Source: Phoronis australis (lineage: Eukaryota; Phoronida; Phoronidae). Taken from it: a stretch of 64,000 nt of DNA. The notes under the pieces were generated by a model. It saw only the letters and a program-made list of their open reading frames with translations, was not told the DNA's origin and made no database searches. The stretch spans positions 62,001-126,000 of the forward strand of contig NMRA01000785.1 of NCBI GenBank assembly GCA_002633005.1. The letters are read 5' to 3'. Position numbers and translations under genes: made by a program. Of the stretch, positions 24,501 to 36,259 are shown one piece after another (the first letter of the stretch is position 1; each line of letters starts with the position of its first letter).

Positions 24501-27500
24501 TTTTTTCTTATGTGGCCACTAACGGGGAACAACGAGAAACTACGTTACTTCGATCAGATTCATAACAATCATACTGTTTAGCGTAGGAGATATTTTCCTG
24601 AGAGTCAACCGGCATCAAATATTTTAATAAACATGGCCAATCCTTTATAAGCTTAGTTTATGATACAGAAATGTAATGTGCACGTATGCGCCTGTCAACT
24701 ATCGCAGATAGATCAAAATTTAACCCAGACGGAATTAACTTTGTTAAGCCACCACATAACATCACAAAAAAAACAAGTAATAAATGAACATACACCTTGT
24801 ATTTTGATTTTAACTGAAACCATGTAATGCTTAGACAATGTGCGAAGTGATGCGCTTAAGTACAATCTGAAATAAACCTTTGAGAAATTGGGTTTCTTGT
24901 TGAATTTTGACGTTTGAGGATAAAATTCGTGCAGCCACGATAAACTCAGGTGCCAACATTCAACAAAGGACTTGAAACCTCCTGTCAGCTCTAGATTAAT
25001 AGCTACAACCGTTGATACATGTCCGTAAGGATTTCTGTTATGTAATCTGTTATGTAATCTGTTATGTAATCACTTACTTATCTAATTAACTTATAGTAGA
25101 AAAAAATCGCAAAAATAGCTGGGGTGTGGTGTCAACGGGGTGGTGTGCAGGTGACGTCACGGTGAAAGCGATGCCGACTGGGGTGGGGGTTGCGGGATAA
25201 AACGTAGTGTCGACCTAGGGAGATCTTGAAGTTGACCCTGGAGGAGAGTGAAGGTTTCGCTCACAGTTGTTTCGTGATTTGTCCCTAATAGCGGCCTTCC
25301 TACGCTGATGAGAGAAGCCATCTGCACGCTAGGGTTTTGCTTAATTTCGTCTTTTTAATCAGTACATGTTTTCGTTGTTTTGTTTTCTTTGACACAATTA
25401 AATAGCTTGTTGCGAGCATGAACATTTTGCGTTGTGAAAGTGTTTGTGTGAGTGGGTCTGAAAACAGATTGTACTAACATTACTGTGAAGTGCATGTACG
25501 CGAATGTATATCTGTTCTACTGACAGTAACTACGACGAATAGTGTAACCTACTTCTTTACGACAGGTGCGTACGACCGCGTTCACGATATTTCGCGTGCT
25601 GGGACCGCTCGTGCTTTTCTACTACGTCTGGATCCCAATTAATCGTTTGCTCTACTGGATGCTGTCGCAAAGGAAGCTTTTTAATCTTCCCATCTCTTGT
25701 CAGTGGCTTCCATTTTTCTCGCTATTCGTCGGCCTCGCATGGTTCGCCGCCTCCTGCAACTACCTGTACGACCAGCGTCGCAGGAAACCGTGGTTCACTT
25801 GTTTTGCCAACACCCTCGGTAACGCCGGCAAGGTAAGTCTATGGCGAGCAACATTACAGTTTGGCAGGCAGGCGTACAAAATAGTAACAGCAAGAGCAGC
25901 AACAGAAGCAATTCTTAAGACGGTTTATGAAGACAAAGTGTAAGACCTAATGAGGAACATGTAAGTCGTTCCAGTTCCCACCTTCCCGTAGATTTGCTAC
26001 GCACTGTTACTGTTCATATCTAAATGATTGCATATTAATGTAAAGGTCGGAATGGCAATGGCAGCTGCCGGCGTGACAAATAAAATCACCTTTGAAACCC
26101 AATATACATACTGTATATAAAAAATTTTCTACGGTACATGCCTCTTTTCATAGATGATTGCAATTACCATGAACTCACTTAAATCAATATACATGTATGT
26201 AAAACACTACTTCACTAAACTGAACAAACAAGTCCTGGAAACCAACCGTACATGTAAATCTGCTCGCTGGTTCTCTGCGTGCCACTAGGTGGTGGCTAAC
26301 TAGGGACACGTCGGGAACCAGCGAGGTAAATCTGTCGAAGAATCCAGTGAAACCCGACAAAACGCTTTGCGATTATTTTGGATTGGGTCGCTCTGCAATT
26401 CGACTTCAGTGTGACCTTGTTTAGGACTCTATTGAGGAATAGCTCACTTTCAAATATCGTTCGTAGCATATTTTATAAGCGCTGTTTTCCCATTTACGCT
26501 TTTAGGAGTTCCTAAATTGATTTCCACGTTTGCATTAAGGTTTACCAAAACGACTTCAATACTTTTCTTGAAAAAGAAAACTGCTTAAAACGAAAATGAA
26601 ATAATATAGAAAATTAAATAAACTAATCATATTTTAAAAATGTACAAATTTGTCTTACTGTCAAAGAACCTCATTTCTCTGGCTACAATTTATTAAAAAG
26701 TTATTAAACAGATATTGCCTTACCCAGTTAATCATATTTCAATAAATGGATACTAAGTCAGAGTTCACATGCTTTTTACTTTCCGAAGGTGACCTAGTGT
26801 AAGCTAATTGAATTCAATATAGTTTTGAAGATGATTTGACTAAATACTGTTGAAGGGGATGCACATCAACTTAACGCTGATGCCAATCTATACATGTGTG
26901 TTACTTTCCATAAGATGAGCGTTTTTGAACATACGCGAGTCGCAAACAATTTTTTTATTTATACCTGTTACACTTATCACACTTTGATATCAGCATAACC
27001 CTTAGTTAGTATTTGAGTCGCGGCTTATAAAGAAGTGTCTGTTGGTTTGAGTTCTTTATTGGCAACAAGGCTTTGCAATTTATGCTGGCTTGTCTAGGAG
27101 GATTAGCCTATTTTATTCGCCCGACACGGTCACCAACAATTACCGATTTTTTCTATAAGCTAGACAACCTAGATATGCAAAAATTCGTGGTCTTCCTGAC
27201 CCGTCACGGGCGTCCTTTGTAACAAATTTGGCTCACGTCAACCAGTGAATTTGAGCTGCACGTCCGATATACACCAAGGCTGCATCGGAAAAGTCGATGC
27301 GGTTTTCATTCATCAGTTACNGTAGAAAAAAATCGCAAAAATAGCTGGGGTGTGGTGTCAACGGGGTGGTGTGCAGGTGACGTCACGGTGAAAGAGATGC
27401 CGACTGGGGTGGGGGTTGCGGGATAAAACGCAGTGTCGACCTAGGGAGATCTTGAAGTTGACCCTGGAGGAGAGTGAAGATTTCGCTCACAGTTGTTTCG

Positions 27501-30500
27501 TGATTTGTCCCTAATAGCGGCCTTCCTACGCTGATGAGAGAAGCCATGTGCACGCTAGGGTTTCGCTTAATTTCGTCTTTTTTATCAATACATGTTTTCG
27601 TTGTTTTGTTTTCTTTGACACTATTAAATAGCTTGTTGCGAGCATGAACATTTTGCGTTGTGAAAGTGTTTGTGTGAGTGGGTCTGAAAACAGACTGTAC
27701 TAACGTTACTGTGAAGTACATGTGCGCGAATGTATATCTGTTCTACTGTCAGTATCTACGACGAATAGTGTAACCTACTTCTTTACGACAGGTGCGTACG
27801 ACCGCGTTCACGATATTTCGCGTGCTAGGACCGCTCGTGCTTTTCTACTACGTCTGGATCCCAATTAACCGTTTGCTCTACTGGATGCTGTCGCAAAGGA
27901 AGCTTTTTAATCTTCCCATCTCTTGTCAGTGGCTTCCATTTTTCTCGCTATTCGTCGGCCTCGCGTGGTTCGCCGCCTCCTGCAACTACCTATACGACCA
28001 GCGTCGCAGGAAACCGTGGTTCACTTGTTTTGCCAATACCCTCGGTAACGCCGGCAAGGTAAGTCTATGGCGAGCAACATTACAGTTTGTCAGGCAGGCG
28101 TACAGAATGCTGTAGTGACAGCAAGAGCAGCAGCTGAAGCAATTCTTAAAACGGTTTATGAAGACACAAGTGTAAGACCTAATGAGGGACATGTAAGTCG
28201 TTCCAGTTCCCACCTTCCCGTAGATTTGCTATGCACTGTTACTGTCCATATCTAAATGATTGCAAATTAATGTAAAGGTCGGAATGGCAATGGCAGCTGC
28301 TGGCGTGACGAATAAAATCACCTTTGAAACCCAATATACATACTGTATATAAAAAATTTTCTACGGTACATGCCTCTTTTCATAGATGATTGCAATTACC
28401 ATGAACTCACTTAAATCAATATATGTAAAACACTACTTCACTAAACTGAACAAACAAGTCCTGGAAACCAACCGTTCATGTAAATCTGCTCGCTGGTTCT
28501 CTGCGTGCCACTAGGTGGTGGCTAACTAGGGACACGCCGGGAACCAGCGAGGTAAATCTGTCGAAGAATCCAGTGAAACCCGACAAAACGTTTTGCGATT
28601 ATTTTGGATTGGGTCGCTCTGCAATTCGACTTCAGTGTGATCTTGTTTAGGACTCTATTGAGGAATAGCTCACTTTCAAATATCGTTCGTAGCATATTTT
28701 ATAAGCGCTGTTTTCTCATTTACGCCATTAGGAGTTCCTAAATTGATTTCCACGTTTGCATTAAGGTTTACCAAAACGACTTCAATACTTTTCTTGAAAA
28801 AGAAAACTGCATAAAACGAAAATGAAATAATATAGAAAATTAAATAAACTAATCACATTTTAAAAATGTACAAATTTGTCTTACTGTCAAAGAACCTCAT
28901 TTCTCTGGCTACAATTTATTAAAAAGTTATTAAACAGATATTGCCTTACCCAGTTAATCATATTTCAATAAATGGATACTAAGTCAGAGTTCACATGCTT
29001 TTTACTTTCCGAAGGTGACCTAGTGTAAGCTAATTGAATTCAATATAGTTTTGAAGATGATTTGACTAAATACTGTTGAAGGGGATGCACATCAACTTAA
29101 CGCTGATGCCAATCTATACATGTGTGTTACTTTCCATAAGATGAGCGTTTTTGAACATACGCGAGTCGCAAACAATTTTTTTATTTATACCTGTTACACT
29201 TATCACACTTTGATATCAGCATAACCCTTAGTTAGTATTTGAGTCGCGGCTTATAAAGAAGTGTCTGTTGGTTTGAGTTCTTTATTGGCAACAAGGCTTT
29301 GCAATTTATGCTGGCTTGTCTAGGAGGATTAGCCTATTTTATTCGCCCGACACGGTAACCAACAATTACCGATTTTTTCTATAAGCTAGACAACCTAGAT
29401 ATGCAAAAATTCGTGGTCTTCCTGACCCGTCACGGGCGTCCTTTGTAACAAATTTGGCTCACGTCAACCAGTGAATTTGAGCTGCACGTCCGATATACAC
29501 CAAGGCTGCATCGGAAAAGTCGATGCGGTTTTCATTCATCAGTTACATTCTGCAACCGCTAGGAAATAAGCATGTCGCGACATGACACAAAAAGCACTGT
29601 CCGCTGTATTGTTTCTGTAGTCCACTTACTTAAAGCAAATGCATGGGAAACTGGCAACAGGAACGACCCTCGCTACTGGACATCCTAGTGGCGAAATAAA
29701 CGAACACGTCTTCAATTCTTTGTGCTCAACGTTCGCCACAAGGAATGCTCTTTTTCAGCTTTTAGTGGCTATTGGCTAACTGTTGATAAAGCCAGGCATT
29801 CCTAGTAAACTACATATGCTAACGCAATCGGCACAAAGTGGTCTTCGTCGAGCAGACCGCCGGGCATAAGCGGACACGAGCAATCCTACCCGGAGCGTTC
29901 TGCAATCTACTCAAACATTCTATTTTTTGATTATTCAGAACTTGCGCTCTTAAGATTGCAGTCAAATTACATTACGTGTTGATCTACTATAGCATTTATC
30001 GTGTTATCCACTTTTGAGTGACGTCACGATTGCCACATATCAATTGCCATCATTGTCACCAACACCATCGTCATCATCACATTCATCGCCATCAGCGTCA
30101 TCTTCATCGGCTGCGTTCACTGCTGCTGGCCATCAGTCATTATATAGAGGGTGCATCAGCATGCAAGGTCCATCACACCCGAATCCGTAGTAGTAAGTTG
30201 GTCACTTCGAAGAACGCCAAGAGATGTCGTTAGTCATCAGCATCTTCTGCGTGTATTTTAATCTACAAGGAGCTGGGTAATTATATGCCAAAATTCGATA
30301 ATCTGAAGCAGTAACTGGCACATTGCTTTGTCAAAAAAAAAAAACAAAGCTGTACCACATTGCGAAAAATGCTTTACCTGAGAAGCGATTGTTAAAGAAA
30401 TTGACATGCTGCGCACAATAATAGAATCCCTATCTTTTTTCGGCTTACCAATGGACAAATTGAATTTTCCATGACTTTCCTAAATATGCGCAGAGACTGT

Positions 30501-30817
30501 GTCCGGAAAAACTGATGGGGCTGATAAGCACGCCATCTCCAGGGTCCGAGAGCGAAGTGGAGGAGTCGCTAGAAATCGAGGAGTACCCAGATGTGTCCCC
30601 TCAGAAGTTGTCCCGGCGGTACAAAAGACGGAGGCGGGAAGCTAGCCGAGAGATGGTAAAAGAAAGGAGGCGGCGCGACCGCTACCTCAAGAAGCTGGGG
30701 ATACCGCGCGAGGCGTTTCGACGACCACCGCGATCACCGAGGAGCTCACCCAAAGCGAGGCAGCGCGACTACGTCGATGATGACGATGGTGGTGACAGGG
30801 TATTTAAGGTGACATAA
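21574..30817 (+). CDS. Unrecognised three-TM protein with charged C-terminal tail (three exons)
   Basis: Exons are 21574-21798, 25566-25832 (allelic copy 27792-28058) and 30494-30817. All junctions are phase 0 with good sites (AAA|GTAAGG; ACAG|GTGCG; AAG|GTAAGT; GCGCAG|AGACTG), giving 271 aa. Hydrophobic segments lie at about 46-65, 80-108 and 122-143. The tail from about residue 165 is acidic first (SESEVEESLEIEEYPD), then strongly basic (SRRYKRRRREASREMVKERR), with Arg/Ser/Pro and an acidic end. The two alleles of exon 2 differ at five sites and all five are silent third-base changes, which is strong internal evidence for coding. It is likely an integral membrane protein with a cytosolic tail. 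I do not recognise the family. Exon 2 appears twice only because of an unmerged overlap. Confidence 0.75.
22418..22425. promoter_or_regulatory. CRE palindrome upstream of the small ORF
   Basis: Exact TGACGTCA, 84 bp before the ATG at 22502. Another exact site is at 22789-22796, after the ORF; in the other allele that one is TGACATCA. Confidence 0.3.
22484..23009. repeat. Unmerged allelic contig overlap 2, left copy
   Basis: Matches 23401-23922 from GCTCCGAAAA to CACTAGTCAATAT. After that the left contig continues with about 390 bp (23010-23399) not present in the right contig, so the two alleles appear to differ by an insertion or the contig end is chimeric. Confidence 0.75.
22502..22744 (+). 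CDS. Small ORF (80 aa), unknown, allelic copy 1
   Basis: The start AAAATGGCGGAGAGG is in good context. The product has a hydrophilic N-terminus, an aromatic/cysteine patch (CEQFYFPYRFCRR) and a hydrophobic C-terminal run (LSDLVISCILLLLG) that could be one membrane anchor. The other allele (23418-23657) has an in-frame loss of three bases and one N/S change near the end, so the frame is kept. It sits in intron 1 of the three-TM gene, same strand. It could be an independent small gene or a first exon. No homologue recognised. Confidence 0.4.
   Translation: MAERQANSKTSNMGENKLFKSLICEQFYFPYRFCRRVFALDSTFDVFRLMLDVQFECGHYELSDLVISCILLLLGRNNDE
23010..23399. other. Sequence present in one allele only
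   Basis: Follows the shared block in the left contig and ends at the N at 23400. It starts GTGACCCACCACGACAAAAT and is AT-rich, with no confident ORF. It may be part of a transposon inserted in one haplotype. Confidence 0.4.
23401..23922. repeat. Unmerged allelic contig overlap 2, right copy
   Basis: Partner of 22484-23009. It begins directly after N 23400 and continues into unique sequence at 23923. Confidence 0.75.
23418..23657 (+). CDS. Small ORF (79 aa), unknown, allelic copy 2
   Basis: Second allele of the ORF at 22502. It is identical except that the C-terminal GRNNDE is GNSDE, through an in-frame 3-bp deletion and one substitution. It should not be counted as a second gene. Confidence 0.4.
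   Translation: MAERQANSKTSNMGENKLFKSLICEQFYFPYRFCRRVFALDSTFDVFRLMLDVQFECGHYELSDLVISCILLLLGNSDE
23923..25094. other. Intron 1 of the three-TM gene, no further feature
   Basis: AT-rich, no ORF with support. A short tandem repeat lies at 25033-25068. Confidence 0.5.
25033..25068. repeat. Three copies of a 12-bp tandem repeat
   Basis: TCTGTTATGTAA repeated three times without change. Confidence 0.85.
25095..27320. repeat. Unmerged allelic contig overlap 3, left copy
   Basis: A 2.2-kb block nearly identical to 27322-29546, ending exactly before N 27321. It holds exon 2 of the three-TM gene at 25566-25832. Differences are scattered substitutions and short indels, as expected of two alleles. Confidence 0.92.
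27322..29546. repeat. Unmerged allelic contig overlap 3, right copy
   Basis: Partner of 25095-27320, starting at GTAGAAAAAAATCGC and ending at CATCAGTTAC. Exon 2 of the three-TM gene is repeated at 27792-28058. Only one of the two should be used in a gene model. Confidence 0.92.
30035..30110. repeat. CAT/CAC-rich microsatellite
   Basis: Imperfect CATCAC/TCATCA triplets over about 75 bp. They lie in intron 2 of the three-TM gene. The His-rich ORF that overlaps is a by-product. Confidence 0.7.
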
Positions 30818-31191
30818 GCTAGGAAGGAGGTCTGTAAAATTAAGAACGTGTCCCTTGAAAAATGGTCAACCGAAATTTAATATCACTCCTCTACAACCAA
30901 GTGCATCGTGGGACATTCATCAGTAACTCGACTGCAGGGCACAAACTTATTTCACTTCGCCAAAATTTTGTCCCCGTGGGTCCAGTTTGCACATTCCTTT
31001 CTTTTTGCCAATGTCCAACCCTCGCAGCCGATCATGTAGGTGTGGGTTTTGATGTTTCGTAGAAAACCGGGCGTGCGGAAGGCAGCCACCAGATACACGG
31101 GTGGCCAGTCAGCATAGTTTCACGAGAAAGGATATTTTAGACTTTTAAACACGTTACGGGTGTAACGCGTCTAGGACATAAGTTTCACCTT

Positions 31192-31428
31192 CAGTGGCCG
31201 GTTGCATTAAACTGCCCCAGAATAGGGAGTCAACTACAGTCCCTAAGTCTTTTTGCGTATTTGTGTCTTTATGGACTCACAGATTCAATATATTTCTATC
31301 ATTTCGTCATGCAACTAAAACAACACAAGGATGAGTAATCGATATTTTCACAAGTCCAAAAATACGCAGTGGGTTAAGGGAACTTAGTTGAGTCCCTATT
31401 TGGAACTGTTTCATGCAACCGGGCAGTG
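31192..31428. repeat. MITE family D, copy 1
   Basis: About 235 bp with inverted ends. The left end has GGCCGGTTGCATTAAACTGC and AATAGGGAGTCAACT; the right end has the complement (AGTTGAGTCCCTATT, GTTTCATGCAACCGGGC). Related ends occur at 32973, 41570 and 43270-43685. Confidence 0.8.
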
Positions 31429-32972
31429 GAGGCATTTGTAAACTTAAATTCATTCCGGTGCGAAATTGTACTCATTGGAGGATGCAACAATAATGCAAGA
31501 AACTCCTACCGGGGACCGTTAAAACCGGAGAAACAACGTTATCAACATTCCCTCTGTAATCCACTGTATGGACATTTGAGCCCTTCAAAATCCCTACACG
31601 GCTACCTGAGTTTCTGGTATCTCAGCCGCCCCCCGGACAGTAAATCGTACCAACCTTACCCCAATTTTCGACAGCTTGCGAGAACACGCAAGGTAAGAAA
31701 TATTAGATTTGTATACAACCATCAGGTGAATTTGGCGGTTGGCGACTGTCGAGAGTGAGCCTCAACAATTTCTCACAAAAGTCTACCCGACTTTTCGCTG
31801 AAGCAGTCCAATTTTGTAGATATAAACATGTAAACCAGAAACCAATGAATCTTTGAACGTTAGCAGAAAAAAAAGAATAATTTGGTGTTTCGGTTCCCCA
31901 CATACCAGCACAATATTATGAAAGGCACGCACATCCCCTCTATTGCGTTTCTTATGGGCCCTTCATATGAAAAACAGGTCTTCAGTTCCAAAGAAATAAC
32001 AGCCTTGACAGTCTTTGAAAGTAGCTATCGTTTTATTTACTGTTAAAAAAGTGATATTGTCTTGTAAAATTTACGAATATAGTGGACTTCAAGTTCTCCA
32101 AACTTCCATCCTTTCGATGTGGGTCAACGCTGTTATTTTTATTTCGCAATACAATACATGTACCACTATTTCGGGCAGCTGTGCTTCACTGTGAACATGT
32201 TCTCTGCTGTTTCGACCAATTAACTATTTTATCTACTTCCCTATTCACTTATAGTTGACAGTGCCGAAACCAAGTATCCAATCAAACATCTCTGAGAATT
32301 TATCCAACATTCTGTCTAAGATCGTACTTAATATTGGACAGTCGAGATTTGGCAGAACGTTTTCACTTTAGTCCGGCGGAAGACTTTTTTGTTAACTGTA
32401 CAGCCTGTGCAAAATGTTTTATTCGTTTCCAGTCAGGTCGCAAAATTGTGTACAAGCGAACTACAAAGACTCCACCAAAAACCACACGAACAGGAAAAGT
32501 ATACGGCCAGTAAAGAAGACAGTGTGGAACAGGAAGTAAAAACACCGTCACGAGTGTAATCGAATATTTATGTACCGTACTCCACCTCAATAGACAAACG
32601 CTCGTATAATTAAGCTATAGGTAATATCCGGAGATCATGAATAAACGTACTAATCCGTCTGAGGTTCACTTCTTGTTTCCAGTTCACGCGCTAGACATCC
32701 TAACACATTCCAGGTCATTTGAGAAAAAGTGTGATGTAGAATTTACATGAACGTTTTTGCATGAATAGTCAAAATAATGATAAAAAATGAAATTTCATAC
32801 CAAGAGGAAATCACCTTAAATACGAAAATTCCAAGCCATGCACATCGGTTATTCGTTTGTGATTAGACTTCGAACACATTCGTACAATTTCGGAAATCTT
32901 TAAAGACGCCAAGGTCCCACATACTCGTTGTGACAGCTGTACGTTTCTCAGTGGCTCGATTTGGCGACCTGA

Positions 32973-33060
32973 GCCCGGTTGCATGAGGCAGTCTCAAATA
33001 GGGACTAGAGTATTCTCCGAATTAACTGCGTATTCGTAGGCATTGGTAAAAATTCTTTCT
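32973..33060. repeat. MITE family D, partial copy
   Basis: Begins GCCCGGTTGCATGAGGCAGT and TCAAATAGGGACT, then ACTGCGTATTCG, matching one end of family D. The other end is missing. A family C element begins 17 bp on, at 33077, and may have landed beside or in it. Confidence 0.6.
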
Positions 33061-33076
33061 TATGACGCGTGTTGTT

Positions 33077-33285
33077 CATGCGCGCACCCGGGGGGAGGCA
33101 AAGTGGGCATCTGAGAAACAGAAGTCCGAGAAAATGAGACAAAAGTCCACTAAATTAGCACAACCGCGCAACTCACAGTGGTGCTCCCATTTTTTTATTT
33201 ATTTAGCTCACACGCTTTTTTATTACAAATGATCCACGTCGGGAATATTTGAGCCCCCCTATATTGAAGGCTGGGTGCGCGCATG
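33077..33285. repeat. MITE family C, copy 1
   Basis: 209 bp between perfect 13-bp inverted ends CATGCGCGCACCC and GGGTGCGCGCATG. TTGTT flanks both sides and may be a target-site duplication. The interior shares AGTCCGAGAAAATGAG and AAAAGTCCACTAAA with the copy at 35995. Confidence 0.85.
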
Positions 33286-33726
33286 TTGTTACAAGGTCAA
33301 TTAGATTGACAAGTTGAATTCTCAATATCAATGAAATTAAGGACAGATATTTTCACTCACTCTCCAAACTGAACTATGTGCACAATACAGATAAAATGAT
33401 AGAAAAACATGGGAACGATAAACGAAACACGCAAGAGGTCTTATTTGGGACAGTTTTGTATTGGGAACTACAGCTCGCCAATACCAAGTATCTAAGTCTA
33501 TCCCTTTCCCTTGAATTCTTGTTCATGTTGTGCATGTAATCGCCACAAATGCAGTTTGGACGAAGTGGCATTAGAATCCGAACTAAAGGTAACTTGGTTA
33601 ACATAACACAAACACAACACAACTCTTCTTTAGAAAATGACATGTTATTACCTTGATTTTGACACGTTACATGATACGATGAATGAGAATGAGTATTTAC
33701 AAAAGATGTCCATCAAACGGGCTCAT

Positions 33727-34498
33727 TTACTTCTTAGCCACGGCCTTCTTTGCTGCTGGCTTCTTAGCTGGCTTCTTCGCAGCTGGTTTCTTTGCGGGCT
33801 TCTTTTTGGCCGGCGACTTTGCAGCTTTTTTAGCCGCTGGCTTCTTAGAGGGCTTCTTCTTCTTAGCGGGCGACTTGGCAGCCTTCTTTGCCGCGGATTT
33901 CTTTGCTGCGGGCTTCTTGGGTTTCTTTACCGGCTTCTTCTTGGGTTTAGCGACTTTTTTGGGTTTGGCAACTTCACCTGCAAAATTAAGTTAGCGGAAT
34001 ACATATTAAAACATAACCCACGAGAAAGTAGCAACACCAATGAAGTAACCCGAGGTTAGCAGGCTAACAACGAAAAAAGATAAGAAATCGATGGCGTGTT
34101 CATCGTTTGGAACAACGCGCGTTGCCCAGGCGAAATGCAGTTTGAAATGTACGTTCAAGAAGACACGTAAAAATACGATCAATCGATGAGGAATACGTTG
34201 TGTTTTCAATATAGAACACTCGCACATTTCTTTGAAAATACTTACCAACTTTAAAAGATCCGCTGGCGCCAGTTCCTTTCACCTGCTTCAGAGCCTTGCT
34301 GGCTACCATTCTCTTGAGGGTAAGCTTCACCTGGGTATCGCAGTTATCGCCGACTTTGTAGTTGGCCTTGATGTACTTAACGATAGCCTGACGCGAAGAG
34401 CCAGATCTCTCCTTCAGTGCTTGGATAGCGGCTTTTACCATGTCATTAAATGACGGATGAGCGGCCGGAGCCTTCACTTTCTTAGCTGCAGTAGACAT
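33727..34498 (-). CDS. Linker histone H1 with one intron
   Basis: Exon 1 is 34246-34498, exon 2 is 33727-33977, giving 167 aa. It binds linker DNA and compacts chromatin. Residues about 12-83 form the winged-helix H15 domain ([51 protein letters not shown]). Exon 2 encodes the Lys/Ala/Pro tail with two SPAKK motifs and ends VAKK. The 268-bp intron (GTAAGT...TTTTGCAG) splits the gene exactly between the globular domain and the tail, in phase 1. Typical replication-dependent H1 genes are intronless. I see no histone 3' stem-loop within about 150 bp of the stop, which suggests a polyadenylated, replacement-type H1. The promoter still has H1-box sequences. Confidence 0.95.
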
Positions 34499-34652
34499 AC
34501 TTGGTTGACTGTCCGACTAGACAAAACGCAACAGGGAGTAATGCACATTCATTTAGATGCTTTCGACTATTTGTAAGATAAGCGCCGACGTAATAGAAAG
34601 CACCTATAAGCGCCCTGGTTAAATTGTAAAAATGGCGTCCCTACACATCGAG

Positions 34653-34692
34653 TTTGTGTTTGTTTGCTTCGTTTTATTAAGCGAAACACAAA
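34653..34692. promoter_or_regulatory. Inverted pair of H1-box (AAACACAAA) elements
   Basis: AAACACAAA on the minus strand at 34653-34661, in the sense of the H1 gene and about 155 bp upstream of its ATG. A second copy is on the plus strand at 34684-34692. This nonamer is the known H1-specific promoter element. The pair forms a partial palindrome through GCTT/AAGC. Confidence 0.65.
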
Positions 34693-35994
34693 CAACCCTG
34701 AACTTTATGATATAGTTTCTAACATCAACGCTACGTTGAATCATTATTGTTTAGCTTTCAAAAGTTTTTGTTCACGTGTGACCTGTTGTAAGGAAGCAAT
34801 CCTTAGTCAAACTGAGATTTCTTGTGTTAAAGTTACGATAAAAAGTATTTTATGTTTCGATAATTTGTAAATTACCCAGTCAACCGATTGAATATTATTG
34901 TTATATGATAATTCAAACATCCAAATTAACCAAAATCATACTATCGAGGTCTTTTTCAAACGACTTGATACGACATTTTTCAACTGACTTTCTAATACTA
35001 ACACACGTTTCAACTAACCAGGTCGGCCATTGAGCGTCCAGGTCGTTTACGGAAGTCAACAGCACAGTGATAATTTATTTGCGATAGGTTTAATGAGATA
35101 TCTCTTTCAAGTGAACACTGCATTTTTCAAATGTCTGCTTGAATGGCAAAGTGTAAACTTCATGTTTTTGTTTCAATTAAACGTGCATGCAACGATCGAC
35201 TCGTTCGCCACGCTGGCCACTAGGTGATCCGTCATCAGTGACTCATCGCAACCCGGTTTTTGCAGTCCTCAGGGCTGCAGAGAGTAAAGTTATAATTCAA
35301 ACGTCTAATCTCATGGAGGATCCCACCGAATATTTTGACAGGAACCAGGGAACCATCAACGAGCACCCAACCCATGGCAGTTTACAGTCACAGTGGCCGA
35401 GCCAGTAAAGTTATAGTGGTTAGTCTGCGAGGTCAGGCCGTTAAAGGTCACCGAACCCGTGGACGCGAGGTAGGAAGCCGGCACGGATCGGTGCTCGTTT
35501 TGGCCCAGCGTAACAGCCCATTTTGTACCAAGCGGTCACGCGAGAAAGTCCAATCACTTGTCTAGTCTTTTTCACGACTTTATGATGTTTGAGCACGCAT
35601 TTTGGAATGAATATTGGCACAGTTCTTATTGTACACTGATGTAGACATGCGATAGGTGAACTCAATCAACAACATGAAATTGGGTTTTCAGGCATATCAT
35701 CGCTTTAATTACATGTATGTCAACTAGGCCCGGCCATGGGGAACCTCAAAGTCAGGTAGCTGGCCTACACACACTTCCATTTGGTAAACATGCACATTTT
35801 GATTGGTTTTTTACTATACGATATATATGGATTTGATCCTGCACAAATATGCCACTAGGCGTAGTCCGCGAATCACTCGGCTACTGCGCCGGATTTCAAT
35901 ATTTTCGATACATCCAGATATCACCTGTTACTGTAGTTGACTGAGTGGCATTGATGAGTTGGTCGTGCCGTAGCATGTTCATGGGCCCACTCAT
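34693..35994. other. Intergenic, no gene recognised
   Basis: No supported ORF. It is AT-rich to about 35200 and mixed after that. Confidence 0.5.
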
Positions 35995-36259
35995 CATGCG
36001 CGCACCCATGGGGGGGGGCTCGGGGGGCTCGAACCGTCGCCGAGCCCCTCCATTTAATTGGCGAAAAACGTCAGCCTCTGCCGGATCGAGAGACAAAAAG
36101 TCCGAGAAAATGAGGCAAAAGTCCACTAAACATGCGCAAACGCGCAATTCACGGTGGTAGTCCCGTTTTTTTTTTTAGACTGCCCACTTTTTTAATTGTT
36201 ACCAAAAGGTCCACAATTAAGTCAGGAATTAAATTGCAGGCTGCCGGGGTGCGCGCATG
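35995..36259. repeat. MITE family C, copy 2
   Basis: 265 bp between CATGCGCGCACCC and GGGTGCGCGCATG. The interior has long G and T runs and the shared words GTCCGAGAAAATGAGGC and AAAAGTCCACTAAAC. The ORFs on it are by-products. Confidence 0.85.

Larger units (their letters stand above)
30818..33726. other. Intergenic between the three-TM gene and histone H1
   Basis: It contains MITEs of families D and C (listed separately) but no supported gene. ORFs here use non-ATG starts and have no motifs. Confidence 0.5.

Noticed and set aside
25566-28058. Two tandem copies of a membrane-protein exon as a real exon duplication
   Set aside because: Copy edges coincide with N 27321 and the whole 2.2-kb surroundings are repeated too; allelic overlap explains it better.
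30018-30233. His-rich 71-codon ORF
   Set aside because: Produced by a CAT/CAC microsatellite in an intron.
33637-34059. Plus-strand hydrophobic ORFs of 103-140 codons over the H1 gene
   Set aside because: Antisense shadow of the Lys/Ala/Pro-rich histone tail.
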